Source: Ectocarpus siliculosus
Lineage: Eukaryota > Sar > Phaeophyceae > Ectocarpales > Ectocarpaceae
Reading direction: 5' to 3'
NCBI GenBank assembly: GCA_000310025.1
Contig: FN649739.1
Location: 1,058,560 to 1,104,710 of the forward strand
Length of the DNA: 46,151 nucleotides
Numbering within the stretch: position 1 is the stretch's first letter; every line of letters starts with the position of its first letter. The position numbers and the translations under genes were made by a program. Positions 1 to 11,736 of this stretch are shown here, in pieces. The notes beneath the pieces are model-generated. The model did not search any database, was not told the DNA's origin, and saw only the letters and a program-made list of their open reading frames with translations.

Positions 1-3000
1 TTGGCGGCGCGGAGTCCTTATCGTGTGTGCAGCTGCTGGAGGCAGCGTGCAAGGAGGAAGTGAAGATGTTCCTCCGAGCTTTGCGCCATGGGCAGACCCC
101 GCCCACGCTCTCTGCAGCGCCCGTCGCGTGGCAGCAACGTCTCCTCCAAGAGTCGGTGGCTGCCCCATCGTCTGGCGCAGGCGCGTCAACTGCGTCGTCC
201 GGAGTCCGTGGAGCGGGTGCTACTACATGTAGTACTTCTACCTCGCCAACGGTGAGTTCAAGCATTCCGGTTCATCGGCACTTCACAATTACATCCAGTA
301 ACACTCGATACCGATTTCATTCTTGTATCGTATCTTTCAATCCGGATTCGGGTCGCGAGATTGAAGGTAGGGGGGTGCTGTGAATGTCACCTCAGATTAT
401 TGTAGATTGGGACGTCAGATGACCTGTCGGAGATCTGTCGTTGGGGTGTTGCCACAGATAGAGGTGGACGCTGAACCCTGCTGCAGCGGGCTCGCTCCCC
501 CCCTGACTCACAACATAATTGTACCTCTTCAGCCTCTCCCATAAAAGGATGAACCGGTGTGTATCCACACCACACATCCCGAAGGGAACTCAGCCACACG
601 CAAGCCTGGAGACATCCATCTCATATATTGTGGTATTTCACTACCCCTTTGTCGTTGTTTGTCGTGGTCATTGTTAGGCTATTGTTTCTCACTGCAAAAA
701 AACTTGAGGACTCTTGGGACTACTGACTTGTGTTCACGGAAATGTCACATCCCGAAGGGAACTCAGCCACACGCAAGCCTGGAGACATCCATCTCATATG
801 TTGTGGTATTTCACTACCCCTTTGTCGTTGTTTGTCGTGGTCATTGTTAGGCTATTGTTTCTCACTGCAAAAAAACTTGAGGACTCTTGGGACTACTGAC
901 TTGTGTTCACGGAAATGTCTTTTCGTTCGGCGTTCATCCGTGACCATGTAAGTACTTGTGCCAACCACCGAAGTCGTATCTCTTTCCGCACGGGATCCAG
1001 GAGGGGCCGGCGATGCTGGCCGCTATTCCTGCAAAACATGTCAGACTCTCTGCCGTATCTCTCGATGCTTGGTCAAGTCGTTTAGAGGGTCGCCGTAAAG
1101 CATGTACTCTAGACCTGCGCTGACCTGGTCATCTTTCTTGAGACTAAAATGGATGCTCTCAGTGGGAAGGTAGGTGTACTGACCGTGAGCGCGTGAGATG
1201 TTAATGCTTCGTGGGTGGTCGAATGAGGTCCCTCTCTGCCTCTCTCGCTTCTTTCCACCAGGTGGTTTCTATGGGTGGCAGCTTTCTGCGTGTTGGTGGC
1301 GATCTGCGGGCTGTGCTCCTGCTACGTGGTGACCCCGATTGTTCGAAGTTTCCGGGAGCTTCTCGGCATGGAACACGGTAAAACTCCGTTTTGTTTTTTG
1401 TTCGCCTTTTTGGGACCAAATCCGAGCCATTTTTGTCACTGAGCACACAAAAAATACTGGCGTACCTTTAGCTTCTTATGTCGAACGAACACTCCGTTGG
1501 AAAACTGTGAAACCTTAGACGCATTCGGCCTCCCCCTGCGAACTGGCGTATTGGCATCGGCCATCGACCATCACTGCAAGATTGACGGCAGAGATTGATG
1601 AGCGCCCTTGCGGGAATAGTTGTCTCCAACGGGCAAGTTGTGGGAGTGTTTATATCTCGAAACAAGACGGCAAACCTATCAAAGTTGAAATACCCGAGGG
1701 CCATGCCACGCCACTCCGCTTACAACCCCGGTCTAGGGTTTGGTCCACACTCTTGCCGTCCGGCCGTTCGTCCTCAGTGGGAGTGCGAAGTATCACAGCC
1801 CGGATGGTAGTGTTCTCGCGAAATTCCCATCAATCGCAAGAAACCTGTCAACAGAAGCCTAAGTGGTCCATCCGTCACAGCGTAAGGCGACAGATCAGAG
1901 AATGGAGACCCATGAACGTGTCCCGCTACTCCGGACAATCGTACTTCTCTGTCTCCCTGGGGATCCTAGACATGGTATCTCTTGAGCTGGTATTCTTGGA
2001 ACTGTCAACCAGCACATGTGTGGCCGGTTTTTCGATGGTTGCCGTAACATCGCACCAGTAGTCGATTTCCCTCGCCTCCGGTCCAGAGTTGCTAGGAGCG
2101 CTCCTCCATACCTCTCGTCCACCTGCAACCACACACAAGATGGTTATGTGTGATCACCTCATTCGGGCAAATCCCGCCCGCAGACGCCGCCACACGAATC
2201 TATCTACACAGCCGTTGTTTTTAAATCGTTGGATGCCTGGTTCAGGGCGGCAACCAAAGGGCGTTGTCGTACGGCAGGACCAGCACCCGCACCAGCAGAA
2301 GCACCACCACCACCAGCAGCAGCAACAGCAACAGCAACAACAGGATCGTGGTCGACTGCGAGGAACAGGAGAGGGAGAAAAACGTTATGCCCGGGACAGC
2401 AAGGTGGGCGTTGTGTTTTCGTCGGTGGGAATCTCAGGTCGCATGACAACCAGCCCCGTTCTCGGCAAGTTCGGCTTGGATGTTTGCGTTTCGCGGCCAC
2501 ACCAAGCACAACAACGTGCACCAGTAGGGACACCAACATCGCCGTTGTCTGCGCCGAAAAGGACGAAGCAGCAGACGACTTCTAGACAGAACAAGATGAG
2601 AAGAGTACTTAGGGTGCCTGCTTAATACTTCTAGTATATTGGTGGTCTGAGTCAGTTCATTTTCCAGACTCGGAACGCCAGGTACGCGCACGGCCATAAC
2701 ACGCTACATCCATCTCACAGGAGCACACAGCTGATGAACCCTGTTGAGACTCCTGCTTACACATTGCTCATATTTCATCGTGAACTCTCCGTTTCCATCC
2801 GTCCGCCCTGACTCCTGTCCCTAAAATGCGTCCACGCCTCGGGCGTGCCCTGCCGTGCGCCTTAATACACGTAGCACGCGCGGCCGAAGTCACACCGCCA
2901 ACGCTATCACCACTGGTACCTCGACGACCTCCTCAAGATAACTCCCCAAGATGAAGTTGAGTTCGGGGTGCGCCATTCCCCCGCGTACACCGCGACGCCG

Positions 3001-3333
3001 ACGCCACGGGTGTCCAGAACAGCTTCGGGCTTGGCACCGCAGTCACGGCGACACCATAATCACCCCCAGCATCGCCCTCGAGAGCGACGAGCGTCGTTCC
3101 CCATATCGCCCATGTCAAGCCGCGGCGAGCCTTGCAGCAGGTCGGTGCTGTCGGCCCCCGCGCGCAGAAAGAGCAGCGACTACTACTACGACGACTACCA
3201 CGCTCATAACAGGAGGCACAGCGTCAGCTCGGGGACCAGAAGGGCGGTGGCTGTCGTGGACGAGCCGGGGATCGGAGCCGAAGCCACGTTGAGAGGAGGC
3301 GGTTGGATGGGTGCGGCAAACGGCCGCTTGTAA
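1..3333 (+). CDS. 3' part of a multi-exon gene for an unrecognised membrane protein (partial at left edge)
   Basis: Several plus-strand exons look coding. Exon 1-251 is open from the window edge and ends at the strong donor ACG|GTGAGT. A 27-nt candidate exon at 1143-1169 and an exon at 1262-1377 join in phase. The latter encodes a hydrophobic helix (WFLWVAAFCVLVAICGL, then a CSCYVV turn) followed by RSFRELLGMEH. The exon from 1592 to about 1881 joins in phase 1 and encodes a Cys-containing stretch with KQDGKPIKVEIPEGHATPL. An exon at about 2246-2613 has His and Gln runs from a CAC/CAG tract. The last exon, 2938-3333, ends in a Ser/Arg/Tyr-rich tail (SSDYYYDDYHAHNRR) and TAA. The reading suggests a single-pass membrane protein with a low-complexity tail. 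I do not recognise the family. The links from exon 1-251 to 1143, and from 1881 to 2246, are not resolved in phase, so two genes are possible. Confidence 0.45.
573..918. repeat. Near-perfect tandem duplication, 2 x 173 bp
   Basis: The block 573-745 (starting CACATCCCGAAGGGAACTCA) is repeated at 746-918. By eye the copies differ at one base (ATATTG against ATGTTG near 626 and 799). The near identity points to a recent duplication. It lies in an intron or non-coding part of the left-hand gene. Confidence 0.95.
1262..1377 (+). other. Transmembrane exon of the left-hand gene
   Basis: The acceptor TTCTTTCCACCAG|G and the donor CACG|GTAAAA bound 116 nt that encode 38 residues. About 22 of these form one hydrophobic helix rich in Val, Ala, Cys and Leu, followed by a basic segment (PIVRSFRELL). 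Phase is 2 in and 1 out, which fits both the 27-nt candidate exon at 1143-1169 and the exon starting at 1592. This is the best single piece of evidence that the left-hand gene encodes a membrane protein. Confidence 0.55.
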
Positions 3334-6011
3334 GCTAGAAATATCCGTATTTTTGCCATCGTGTCCGTGTCTGTCTGTAGATAAACTCGTTGATACTGGT
3401 TTTTGTTGTTGTGGTCTTGCCCGTCGTGACGAAGGAAGGGCCGTCCCTCCCGATTTTCTTTCTTTTTTTTTTCGGCCTATTGCCCGTTTGTATTTTACCA
3501 TGGCAATTAGCGTTCGATTATTTGTTCGTTCACGGAACGAAAACGTGAGTGGTAGATCCTCTTTTTCTGGAACGCCTAGTCTCTCTTTTCTCTTTTGTAT
3601 GTTGTGTGCTGTTTGCTTGTCGCGCATCGGATCCGGGAGGTGCTCTATTTGACGGCGGTGAGTGCAAATATGATAGAGCTTGCGCGTGCATACGAGCATC
3701 CGACGAGCTCGCTCGTGGAGGGCACGGGTGGAGACGTAGAACCAACGCGACTGGCGGGTCTACGCTACCCGGCTAGGAAAGGGGGCGCTGTGACCCGTCT
3801 CCATTCACAATATAACGACGTGGGGATCGAAATAGCGTTTCGCGCTCAGTAAACAGTGACGAATGGACCCCACCGCCGTTAAGAAACACGAAGATGAAGT
3901 GTTCCATTGTCACCACCAAGTATAGTACCCTCGCCCTTGAACCGGCATCGTGTGAGATCGGAACCGGAACCAAGGAGGTGTTCTCGAACCGCGGGCAGTG
4001 CCCTGGATCAGGATATCTTGCTCTGTTGGAGATTGTGCGTACCATCTGTGTAAGCTCACGAAAACCTAGGACAGTACCCAGGTGAGACCTTAAGGAGCGC
4101 TAGAGTGCTTGCCGACACCCTGGAATTTATTGCGTTTCGTCTTTTCATCCGGCTCAAACTTCATAAACGAAGAATTCTGAGTCTCAAGCATCCTGCAAAC
4201 TGAGTGCTTTATGCCCTAGGGCGGGCCGGGATCTACGCCCCGGTGCGGTATCGGATGTACGCATGACTTGTGAGTGCACGCTGATCAATGTTCGAAAGGT
4301 GTCCTGGGCATAATCTGCACAGGGGGACCACCGGAAAGTAGTGCGGGCGGCCACTCGGCACATTGCTGCAGTAGTGGGAAACATATACGGCTAACACCGG
4401 GCGTGGCTTGCCATTGGCGATAGCGTGGGAGGCACGGGAGGCCGTTTCAGCTTCCTCGCCTTGCTATTGCTGAATATGTCGACTGGTGAAAATACTGGTG
4501 AACGCTCTTCACGACCCCGCGTGCGGCCACGGGACACCACTGTCGAGAGGTGGCGATGGGTCAGAGGGACTGGTTTTGAGGGCCAGCCCCCGCTGCCAAG
4601 ATACTGTAGTACGTTGTCTAGGGCCGGTGGAAACCCTGCTTGCCATTCCATCACGCTACGTGGCGATCATAGGCCAGCGGGGTGTCAACGTTGGCAATTG
4701 CGCGCTCACACCGCTCCGCGCGTGCTTCCCTCGCCCCCTCGAATGCTCGTTTTTGGGGGTCACGTTGATCACATGGTTGATAACGTTGTAAATTAATTTC
4801 AGACTCAGAAACCAGACGACGCCAAACGGCGCTCCTATGATATGTACCTGGACAAGATGAACATGTACTGTCCCGCAAGCTCCTACTTACGATTCCCTAC
4901 GGCTGTGGAACTGCTTTCAACTATTGTAGCCCTACATCCATCCTACATCCATAGGCTCAACCCGTGCCCGCCATCACCCCCCTCGATTCCCCGTGTGTCT
5001 GGATTACGCTGTCTGGAGGAACTGGGAGACGGACACCACACTATTCCGCCACCTGGACGGTGAACGACCAAAACTGTTGACCGATACCTACGGTACATGG
5101 TCGCCAACCCTAAACACCGTACGCGTTAACCGCAGTCTCCACGAGGCAAATACCAACATCATCATGCAGTATCGCAGCCTCCCCAGGAGACTCCAGTACC
5201 GCATACCAGGGACATTCAGAGACTAGCACTACTGTAGGACCGGAACACTTGAAATACTCTACAAGTAGCACGATTTGACTACTGATCAATTCCAACTTCA
5301 GCATCGTCTATTGTAAGGTGACTACAATGAAGATCACTACAAGTCGGTGTTCGAAGGGGGGAGTGCCGCTTCAGTCTCACCACTCTTGGCTTCCCTGACC
5401 CACGGCCACATCGACGCTAGCCTGCCCATCAAGGGCGGGGCAGGAACTCGACGCATGGCAGCCCAAGGACGCGTTCTCTAGGGGAAGAGCCCACTATACC
5501 CCAGGAGTCAAGCGAGTAAGGCGGCCCCGACTTCATCTAGAATATACGATGGGCGTTGATTGACTTTCCGTGATACTTGCCACGGCATCTCGCCTAAACT
5601 ACTGTAGGCGACGGCTTCACCACAGGATGACACCAACAACGTTTACAATTGGAGCGTAGCAGCAATATCTCTACTCACACGCTCTCTCGCTACGAAGGTC
5701 TACTATTGGGTGAGTGCCTTCACCGCTACCGTACGACTGCCGTTCATTGGAGGCGTTTTCGGCAGCAAACAAGTTTGTTGTGCGTTCGAAGGCCAGCTGT
5801 GTTGCCCGCAAGCACGGACGGTCGATTTATTCTACAGTCACCAGATACGTCGTTCCTGCAGTCAAGGTAGTGAGGCACCACCCCGCCCCCCTGGATAGCC
5901 CCAACCCCAACCCACCCAGCGCCCCCTTTCCTTCAGCAGACACGTCATCAGGCGCGTCGTCGGACATGCAGGCGGGCGTACAGATAGCGTCTATATATTT
6001 CCGTGTGTTTT
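3334..6011. other. Intergenic stretch without a supported gene
   Basis: ORFs of 60 to 190 codons occur on both strands, for example plus 4425-4796 and plus 4993-5226. None has convincing splice sites, domain signatures or a consistent codon pattern. Several TACTGTA words occur (near 4604, 5228 and 5594). Old mobile-element remains are possible but not demonstrable by eye. Confidence 0.5.
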
Positions 6012-8812
6012 TCAGGGCACCGTGTCTTGGATGGCCTTTACTGCGTCCATCACCTTGCCCTCCTTTGCGTCCATCACCCAGCCCTCCTCCCCGTCGGCAT
6101 CGAGTATTAGGTCGTCTTTGAGGAAGGCCAAGAGGAAGGCCGGGAGCAAGTCCGGCTGTGTGGTCGTGGAAATGTTTCCCTCGTCATCGGTACAACGGGA
6201 GGCTTCCATCAGGTCCATTGAAGTGAGCGCCTTTGTCTCGTCGAAGCAACTGTCACTCGGCTCCTCCTGCTTTCCAATAGCGTGCCGTTCAACGAGAGGG
6301 ATACAGAGACGGACAGCCGGACAGCCGGACAGACGAACAGATGATTCAGTCCAACCTCCGATGAGCCTGATTCCCTCTATGTACTGTAGGTGTACGTTTT
6401 CTTCATTTTTCTGCAGACTGTAGATCGGTCGCTGCCATCAAATCAATCACGACGCTGTTGTTGTCTATTGCGTGTTTATTGTGCCCGCCTTTGTGCAGTG
6501 GTGGGCCCAAACAACGATATCTGGTGAAGTTGTGTTACTTACCATCGGTGACGGAGGCCTCCCAATCACTGATGCCACTCGGTTCGGTGTGCTATCATCG
6601 GTACAACGATAGACTTCCATGAGTTCCGTTGGCGTGGGCGCCTTTTTCTCGTCGAAGAAATTGACACTAGGCTCATGCTGCTTTCCAACAGGATGTCGTT
6701 CAACGAGAGGGTAAAGGGACAGAGAGACAGAGTGACAGACAGACAGAGAGGTTATTCAGTCCGCCGATAAGCCTGATCCATAATCTATGTTTACGTTCTT
6801 CATCGTTCTGCCGACTGCAGAGCGGTCGATGCCAACTAGTCAACGTGCTTTATTGTCGTCTAATGCCTGCTTTTTGTGCCCGCCTTCGTACCGTAGTGGG
6901 GACAAACATCAAATAGTTGATGAAGTTGTGTTACTTACCATCCGTGACGGAGGCCTCCCAATCGCTGATGCCACTTGGTACGGTTTGCTATCATCGGTAC
7001 AACGGTAGACTTCCATCAGTTCCGTTCGCGTGAGCGCGTTTTCCTCGTCGAAGAAACGGTCACTCGGCTCTTCTTGCTTTCCAATACCATGCTGTTCAAG
7101 GGATAGAGGGACGGAGAGACAGGGGGACAAAGATATTATTCAGTCCGACCTCCGATAAGCCTGTTCCTCTGTTTTTGTGTACGTTTTCTTCGCGGTTCTG
7201 CCGACTGTAGAGCGGTCGATGCCAACTCTTCCATCACGACGCTTTATTATCTTCTATTGTTTATTTTTGTGGCCGCCTTCGTACCGTAGTGGGCCTAAAT
7301 AACAATAGTCCGTGTCGTTGTGCTCCTTACCAGCGATGACGGAGGCCTCCCAATCAATGATGACACTCGGTTCGGTGTGTTATCATCGGTACAACCGGAA
7401 ACTTCAGTCAATTCCGTTGCCATGAGCGCCTTTTCCTGGTCGAAGCAACTGCAGTCGCTCGGCACTTCTTGCTTTCCTATAGCGTGCTGTTCAAGAGGAG
7501 AGATAGAGAGACGGAGAGACAGAGAGAAACATGATTCAGTCCAACCTTCGACAAGGTTGATCCACTGCTGTGTCTTGTGTCCACTTCATTTAACACACAA
7601 ACACATTCTCATTCGTCCGCGGCTAGCACGGTCGATGCCAACTAAAGAGCCGCGACGCTTTTCGCCTTCTGTTCTTGGCGTTTTCTCCGCTTTCGGCCCT
7701 TACAAATTGTTTGTCGTATTCCTTACCATCGGTGACCAAGGGGTCCCAATCGCTGCCGCCACTTGGTCGGGGTTGCTCTGGTCGTTGTCTTTGGCGTTAT
7801 CATTAATGACCACGGCGTCGGGGGCTGAAATTGCCGCGGCTGCGGCCGCGATTTTGTTCCTGATGCGTTTGCTCCTCCGCGGTATGGGCTGGGCGTCACG
7901 TGGGCGGTGCTTCCGCTTTTGTGTTTGCATGTCGCGTTCAGTGGGCTGGAGCGAGGATTGCAGAGACAGACGCACATGACAGGGGAAGAGGAAATATTTT
8001 GGCGGATGGACGAGGAGGTACGTACATTGACCCGTTGTGTACAGATCACAAACTTGCGCAACCTTTAGCCTCCCATAACCACTGCAGAGCGCTCTTTGAG
8101 AACATTTGAATCGGGCTCCGGGCAGTGTACACTTGCCATACATGCGACCCCTTCAACTGAGTCACGGAAATTGTGATGAAACACTTCTCGCCTCGTGGTT
8201 CTATGGGAAACATACCACGATGTACACGTAAGGGGCGGTCTATGGGTGTGTGTGCTCAAGGATAATCTGGTGCGCCCAGAATGTGCCGCCGAAACAAAGA
8301 CAACAACATCCCATGTACAGCAAAACGTGTTTCACGATTGGTGTACTGTAGATCCCAAAGAGGACAAACTAAACGAGCGGAGCCCAGCATCGAAAGAGAG
8401 CGACCATGACAAGGGGTTTGGTCGCCGAGAAAGGCCCTCTCCCTCTGTGGCTACGAAGTCTAGGTCTGTTGTTCATGCAAATAGTCACCAGTTTTCGTCG
8501 CATCTCTTCCATGCGGGGGCACATTACGTGTAGTTGCACCTGCGACGTCGCCGCGGCGTTCGCAATCTGGCCTACCTAAGATTCAATGGGAAAGCGAGTG
8601 TCCAACCTGGACAATTGCCCAAGTGTCCAACCTGGGCAATTGCCCAGTGCCCGATCCGTCCAGCAACAAAAGGGTTTTACCTGTGGCGAAGGCAGCGAAC
8701 TCTCATCCCAGCGGAGTGAATATTGATGGCCGGTTTCCTCGCCCATCGCGCAGATGCCATGGCTAATTCGAACAGTTTCTCCGTTGCTCATCTTGAAAAC
8801 GCCCTCAGAGCT
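6012..8812 (-). CDS. Unrecognised nuclear-type protein built from tandemly repeated phase 0-0 exons
   Basis: Read on the minus strand, the exons are 8681-8812 (44 codons; upstream limit uncertain, possible start ATG at 8791), 7727-7930 (or from 7945), 7331-7486, 6939-7091, 6543-6680 (or 6695) and the terminal exon 6012-6269 (or 6284), which ends in TGA. Every internal junction is phase 0. The middle exons are variants of one module of 51-52 codons with the pattern GKQEEPSD..FDE..AL...EL.EV.RCTDD..P..V.S.IGRPPS. The 7727-7930 exon keeps only the end of the module (DQVAAAIGTPWSPM) and starts with a basic stretch, RRSKRIRNK, that looks like a nuclear localisation signal. The terminal exon keeps the start of the module and then diverges (acidic, ending AVKAIQDTVP). 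I recognise no family. The exon-intron unit repeats every ~400 bp, so the array grew by tandem duplication. Confidence 0.62.
6170..7810. repeat. Tandem array of a ~400-bp exon-plus-intron unit
   Basis: Blocks beginning near CATCGGTACAAC at about 6186, 6595, 6994 and 7385 carry the same order of elements: exon, polypyrimidine tract, a segment with CCGACTG.AGAGCGGTCGATGCCAAC, and a segment with GCCCGCCTT.GTACCGTAGTGG. A fifth, more diverged unit ends at about 7810. The units are clearly homologous in introns as well as exons, which shows tandem DNA duplication rather than convergence of exon sequence. Confidence 0.88.
8597..8646. repeat. 25-bp tandem repeat, two copies
   Basis: AGTGTCCAACCTGG followed by (A/G)CAATTGCCCA occurs at 8597-8620 and again at 8622-8646, about 35 bp downstream of the donor of the 8681-8812 exon on the minus strand, so it sits in an intron. 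Confidence 0.85.
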
Positions 8813-8933
8813 CTGAGACACCGGGGTCGAATTTTCTAGTGAATCTACACCAGGTGGAAAAGCGGGAAGGAAAGCACAGAGAGAGGGTTGCAGTAAGACA
8901 GGCACAAGGGCAACGGTCATACTTGTGCGGGAA

Positions 8934-11736
8934 GTGGTGTTCTTGTTTGTGGGCGGGTTCGGTTGGATAGCAGCAGCGTATCTTGCGCTTGTAATTCATT
9001 CATCATGGCGCGGTGGGGATGGATGTGTTATATTTTGATGCACTCGATTAGTACGTGGCTTTTGATTGCGTGCCTGCAGTAGCATATGGGTTCCAGCGTG
9101 TGATTCTCTTAGAGCAGAAATGGGGTTCGAATCCCGGTGGGTGAACATTTTCGATAAATATCCGGTGGGGGATACGAGTTACAATACAAGAAGAAGTATC
9201 AACGAATGAATTTCAATAGACAAAGGAAAAAAAAATCCTCACCTCTAAATCACTGTGGTAGAGAGTGGGTGTGGCTGGTCTTCTGTTGTGGCTGGAAGTG
9301 GCTGGGAGTTGAGTAGTGAGAGAGAAGGCGAGTGAATAGTGAGCGAACGGAGTGAGTGGATGACGGGATTTTCCAAAACCATCTCAAGATCCAGAGCAAA
9401 AATTGCGAATGTTCTAGAATGTTCATTACGAATATATGTTATTCCGAAAAATTCCGAATTACCAATTTTTAGTGTTGCGCTGGGCTCCACGCTGGGGAGA
9501 GAGGAGGAATGAATTGATGGGCGATGGACGGACGCGGATCAGGAGGGGATAGTACATTCTCGTCCCCGAAAAAACAAGCCTCCAATATTGAAAACAGGGG
9601 AGAACATATGATCTCACAAAACGCCTTCTTCGAATATTATCTTGAAGCAAGCGTACCCAAGTTCAAGGGGATGACGCGGATATTTATAACCACCCCGGGT
9701 GACAAAAAGTCTCCCAGGTCGAACACAGGGGAGCAACAACGAGAACGTTTAGCTGCGAGGAACCCTCTTCAGTAAGGGATGGGAGCCGATACTAAACATC
9801 CCTTACGTAGAACTGCGAAATTCCGTTTTCGATCGAAGTTTCATTCTTGTCTTCGCATGTCAACCAAGTCTGTCTGTCTACGGCAAGAGAGAATGAATGC
9901 ATGAGAGACATACGGCGTTCTGCTAGATGTTGTTGTTGGTGATGACAACATGGGGTGGGCATAGAGAAGAAGCACAGAGGCAGAGAGGCAGATAACGACC
10001 ACCAGAGAGGGCGAGAAAGAAAGACAGACGGACAGATAAAACGCTGGGGAGTAACAACTGCTTGCTGTCCACATCATGCTGTCATGCTGATCACGCTGCT
10101 GATGAAGGTACGGCAGTGTGCATGGCAGCAGAATTTAGCAGTGAGAGTACATTGAAGTGACAGTAGGTGTGATGGCCATACCGATCGGTCCAAAGTAGCA
10201 AGCTGGGAAAAATTGTGAAAAAATTGATCGCCACGCAAGCGGCGACCGGCAGGCAGATGTATAATAGATGGTGTACATATATACAGATGAATTTATTTCG
10301 GGTCTGCTCGAAACCCAACCAACACGTGTGTGTACAACTAACTGTCGTCATCAATCTGTACACTTTCTTTTGTTCGGGATTCGTTGGCCTAGAAACACGC
10401 CACGCGTTCAGGTACTATGCTCTACGTGCTGCTGGAGTTCTTCTGCTCTTAGCATGCTTGAGTGGGTCATTCAATCACCCGCACGCAGCATGTCTCCCTA
10501 GGGCGTCACCTTGACTACTGTAAACGGATGATGTGGTGATGAGTGAGAATATATCAACAACAGAATGCTTGATTGATGATATTGTAAGGGTTTTATGGTT
10601 ATTGATTCCTTTCTACTGTACAATCAACGTAGCCAGCAGACAGACAGCAGAGAGAGTCAGCACAACCCACCATTGCCTAGTTGCCCAGATCATCGCTGCC
10701 GTCTCCGTTTTTCCATCTCGCTCGAGTGCATTGGCCCATCGGAACCGCTGCCGCCTTTCTTTGGTATCCCAACGCAACTCCGAGGAGTATCGATGGATAA
10801 GCTGCTGCCGAATGTAGATTTTTGAGTTACTCTTTCTTGGTCCATGTGGTTGGTTGTCCTCTTGAAGCGTTCGTCGTCGCCATCACAAGTTACTCTTGGT
10901 CCATGTGGTTGTGCTCTCGAAGCGTTCGTCGTCGCCATCACAATCGAAAGGAGTACAGTAGCAAACTTCGTGTCACGACACGGCAGAGTCCACATTTTGT
11001 TTCGTCGGCGGGCGTATAGAATGGGTTCGCTGGAGGTACTACAGTATACTGTAACTGTTGTACCTGTACAGCATGTCCCATCAGGTATCGACTGGACCAT
11101 AAATTTGCCCCGCTCTCCACACCGACACATCCATCCAGGGCGTGACGGTACGATTCACCAAGGCTCAGGTCGCCCTTGTGCGTGATGCGCAACGCGTGCA
11201 CGCAATTACGCGGTGGCTGGGAGGATTTGAGGATTGATTGACCCTGAATGTACGCACGTAAGTTGCTCCGCCTGCCTACCTCCGAAACGCAAGAGGTTCA
11301 GGTTCTACCGGAACCAGTCTTGTGCGGCGGTGCGGCGGGAAGTGGGAAAGAGCGCGCAAATTCATGTGCTACAGCAGTATTTATTCACCCAGACTCTGTT
11401 GGCCGCTGTCTTTCAACCATGGAATTTCGAGAGCAAGCCAGTCTCTTTCTCCGCCGAGGCAGACGGGCAGAACAAAACAATACGTAGACTACGCAACAAT
11501 GCAGTCTAGGCCCGAGAGTAGGCGGTGTGAATGAGTAACGCGGTTCACTGCTGTAAGTTACGCCCGACAAACGGCGGTCGAAATTTGCGCATACGTATCT
11601 CAGACACGGAATAAGGCGATCACCGCCTCATACCGGGCCGGACCCTGTGTAAGGCGCTACATATGTATCTCACCCGATCAAGACTTTTAAGGCGTTATCT
11701 ATCTATCTCAAACCCGATATATATAAGGCCGTGCTC
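8934..11736 (+). mobile_element. Copy 1 of a ~2.8-kb dispersed repeat, probably a non-autonomous mobile element
   Basis: This segment aligns in order with 24466-28395. Shared blocks include GGGTTCGGTTGGATAGCAGC (8959), the tRNA-like head (about 9073-9140), GGAGGAATGAATTGATGGGC (about 9505), ATCGCCACGCAAGCGGCGAC (about 10230) and TAAGGCGCTAC near the right end. Divergence is roughly 15-25% with small indels. No long ORF, protein domain, long terminal repeat or terminal inverted repeat is evident. The limits are where similarity to the other copy stops. A segmental duplication cannot be excluded, but the unrelated flanks favour transposition. Confidence 0.75.
9073..9140 (+). other. tRNA-like RNA polymerase III promoter (A and B boxes), SINE-head type
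   Basis: TAGCATATGGG at 9080-9090 fits the A-box consensus, and GGTTCGAATCC at 9124-9134 is a perfect B box, at normal tRNA-gene spacing. The acceptor and anticodon stems do not pair well, so I call a tRNA-derived element head rather than a functional tRNA gene. The same arrangement recurs in the second repeat copy. Confidence 0.6.

Noticed and set aside
6170-7810. CRISPR-like array
   Set aside because: The repeat unit is ~400 bp with exon-intron structure in a eukaryotic gene, not short repeats with unique spacers.
9073-9140. Functional tRNA gene
   Set aside because: The A and B boxes fit, but the acceptor and anticodon stems do not pair and the same unit is part of a dispersed repeat.
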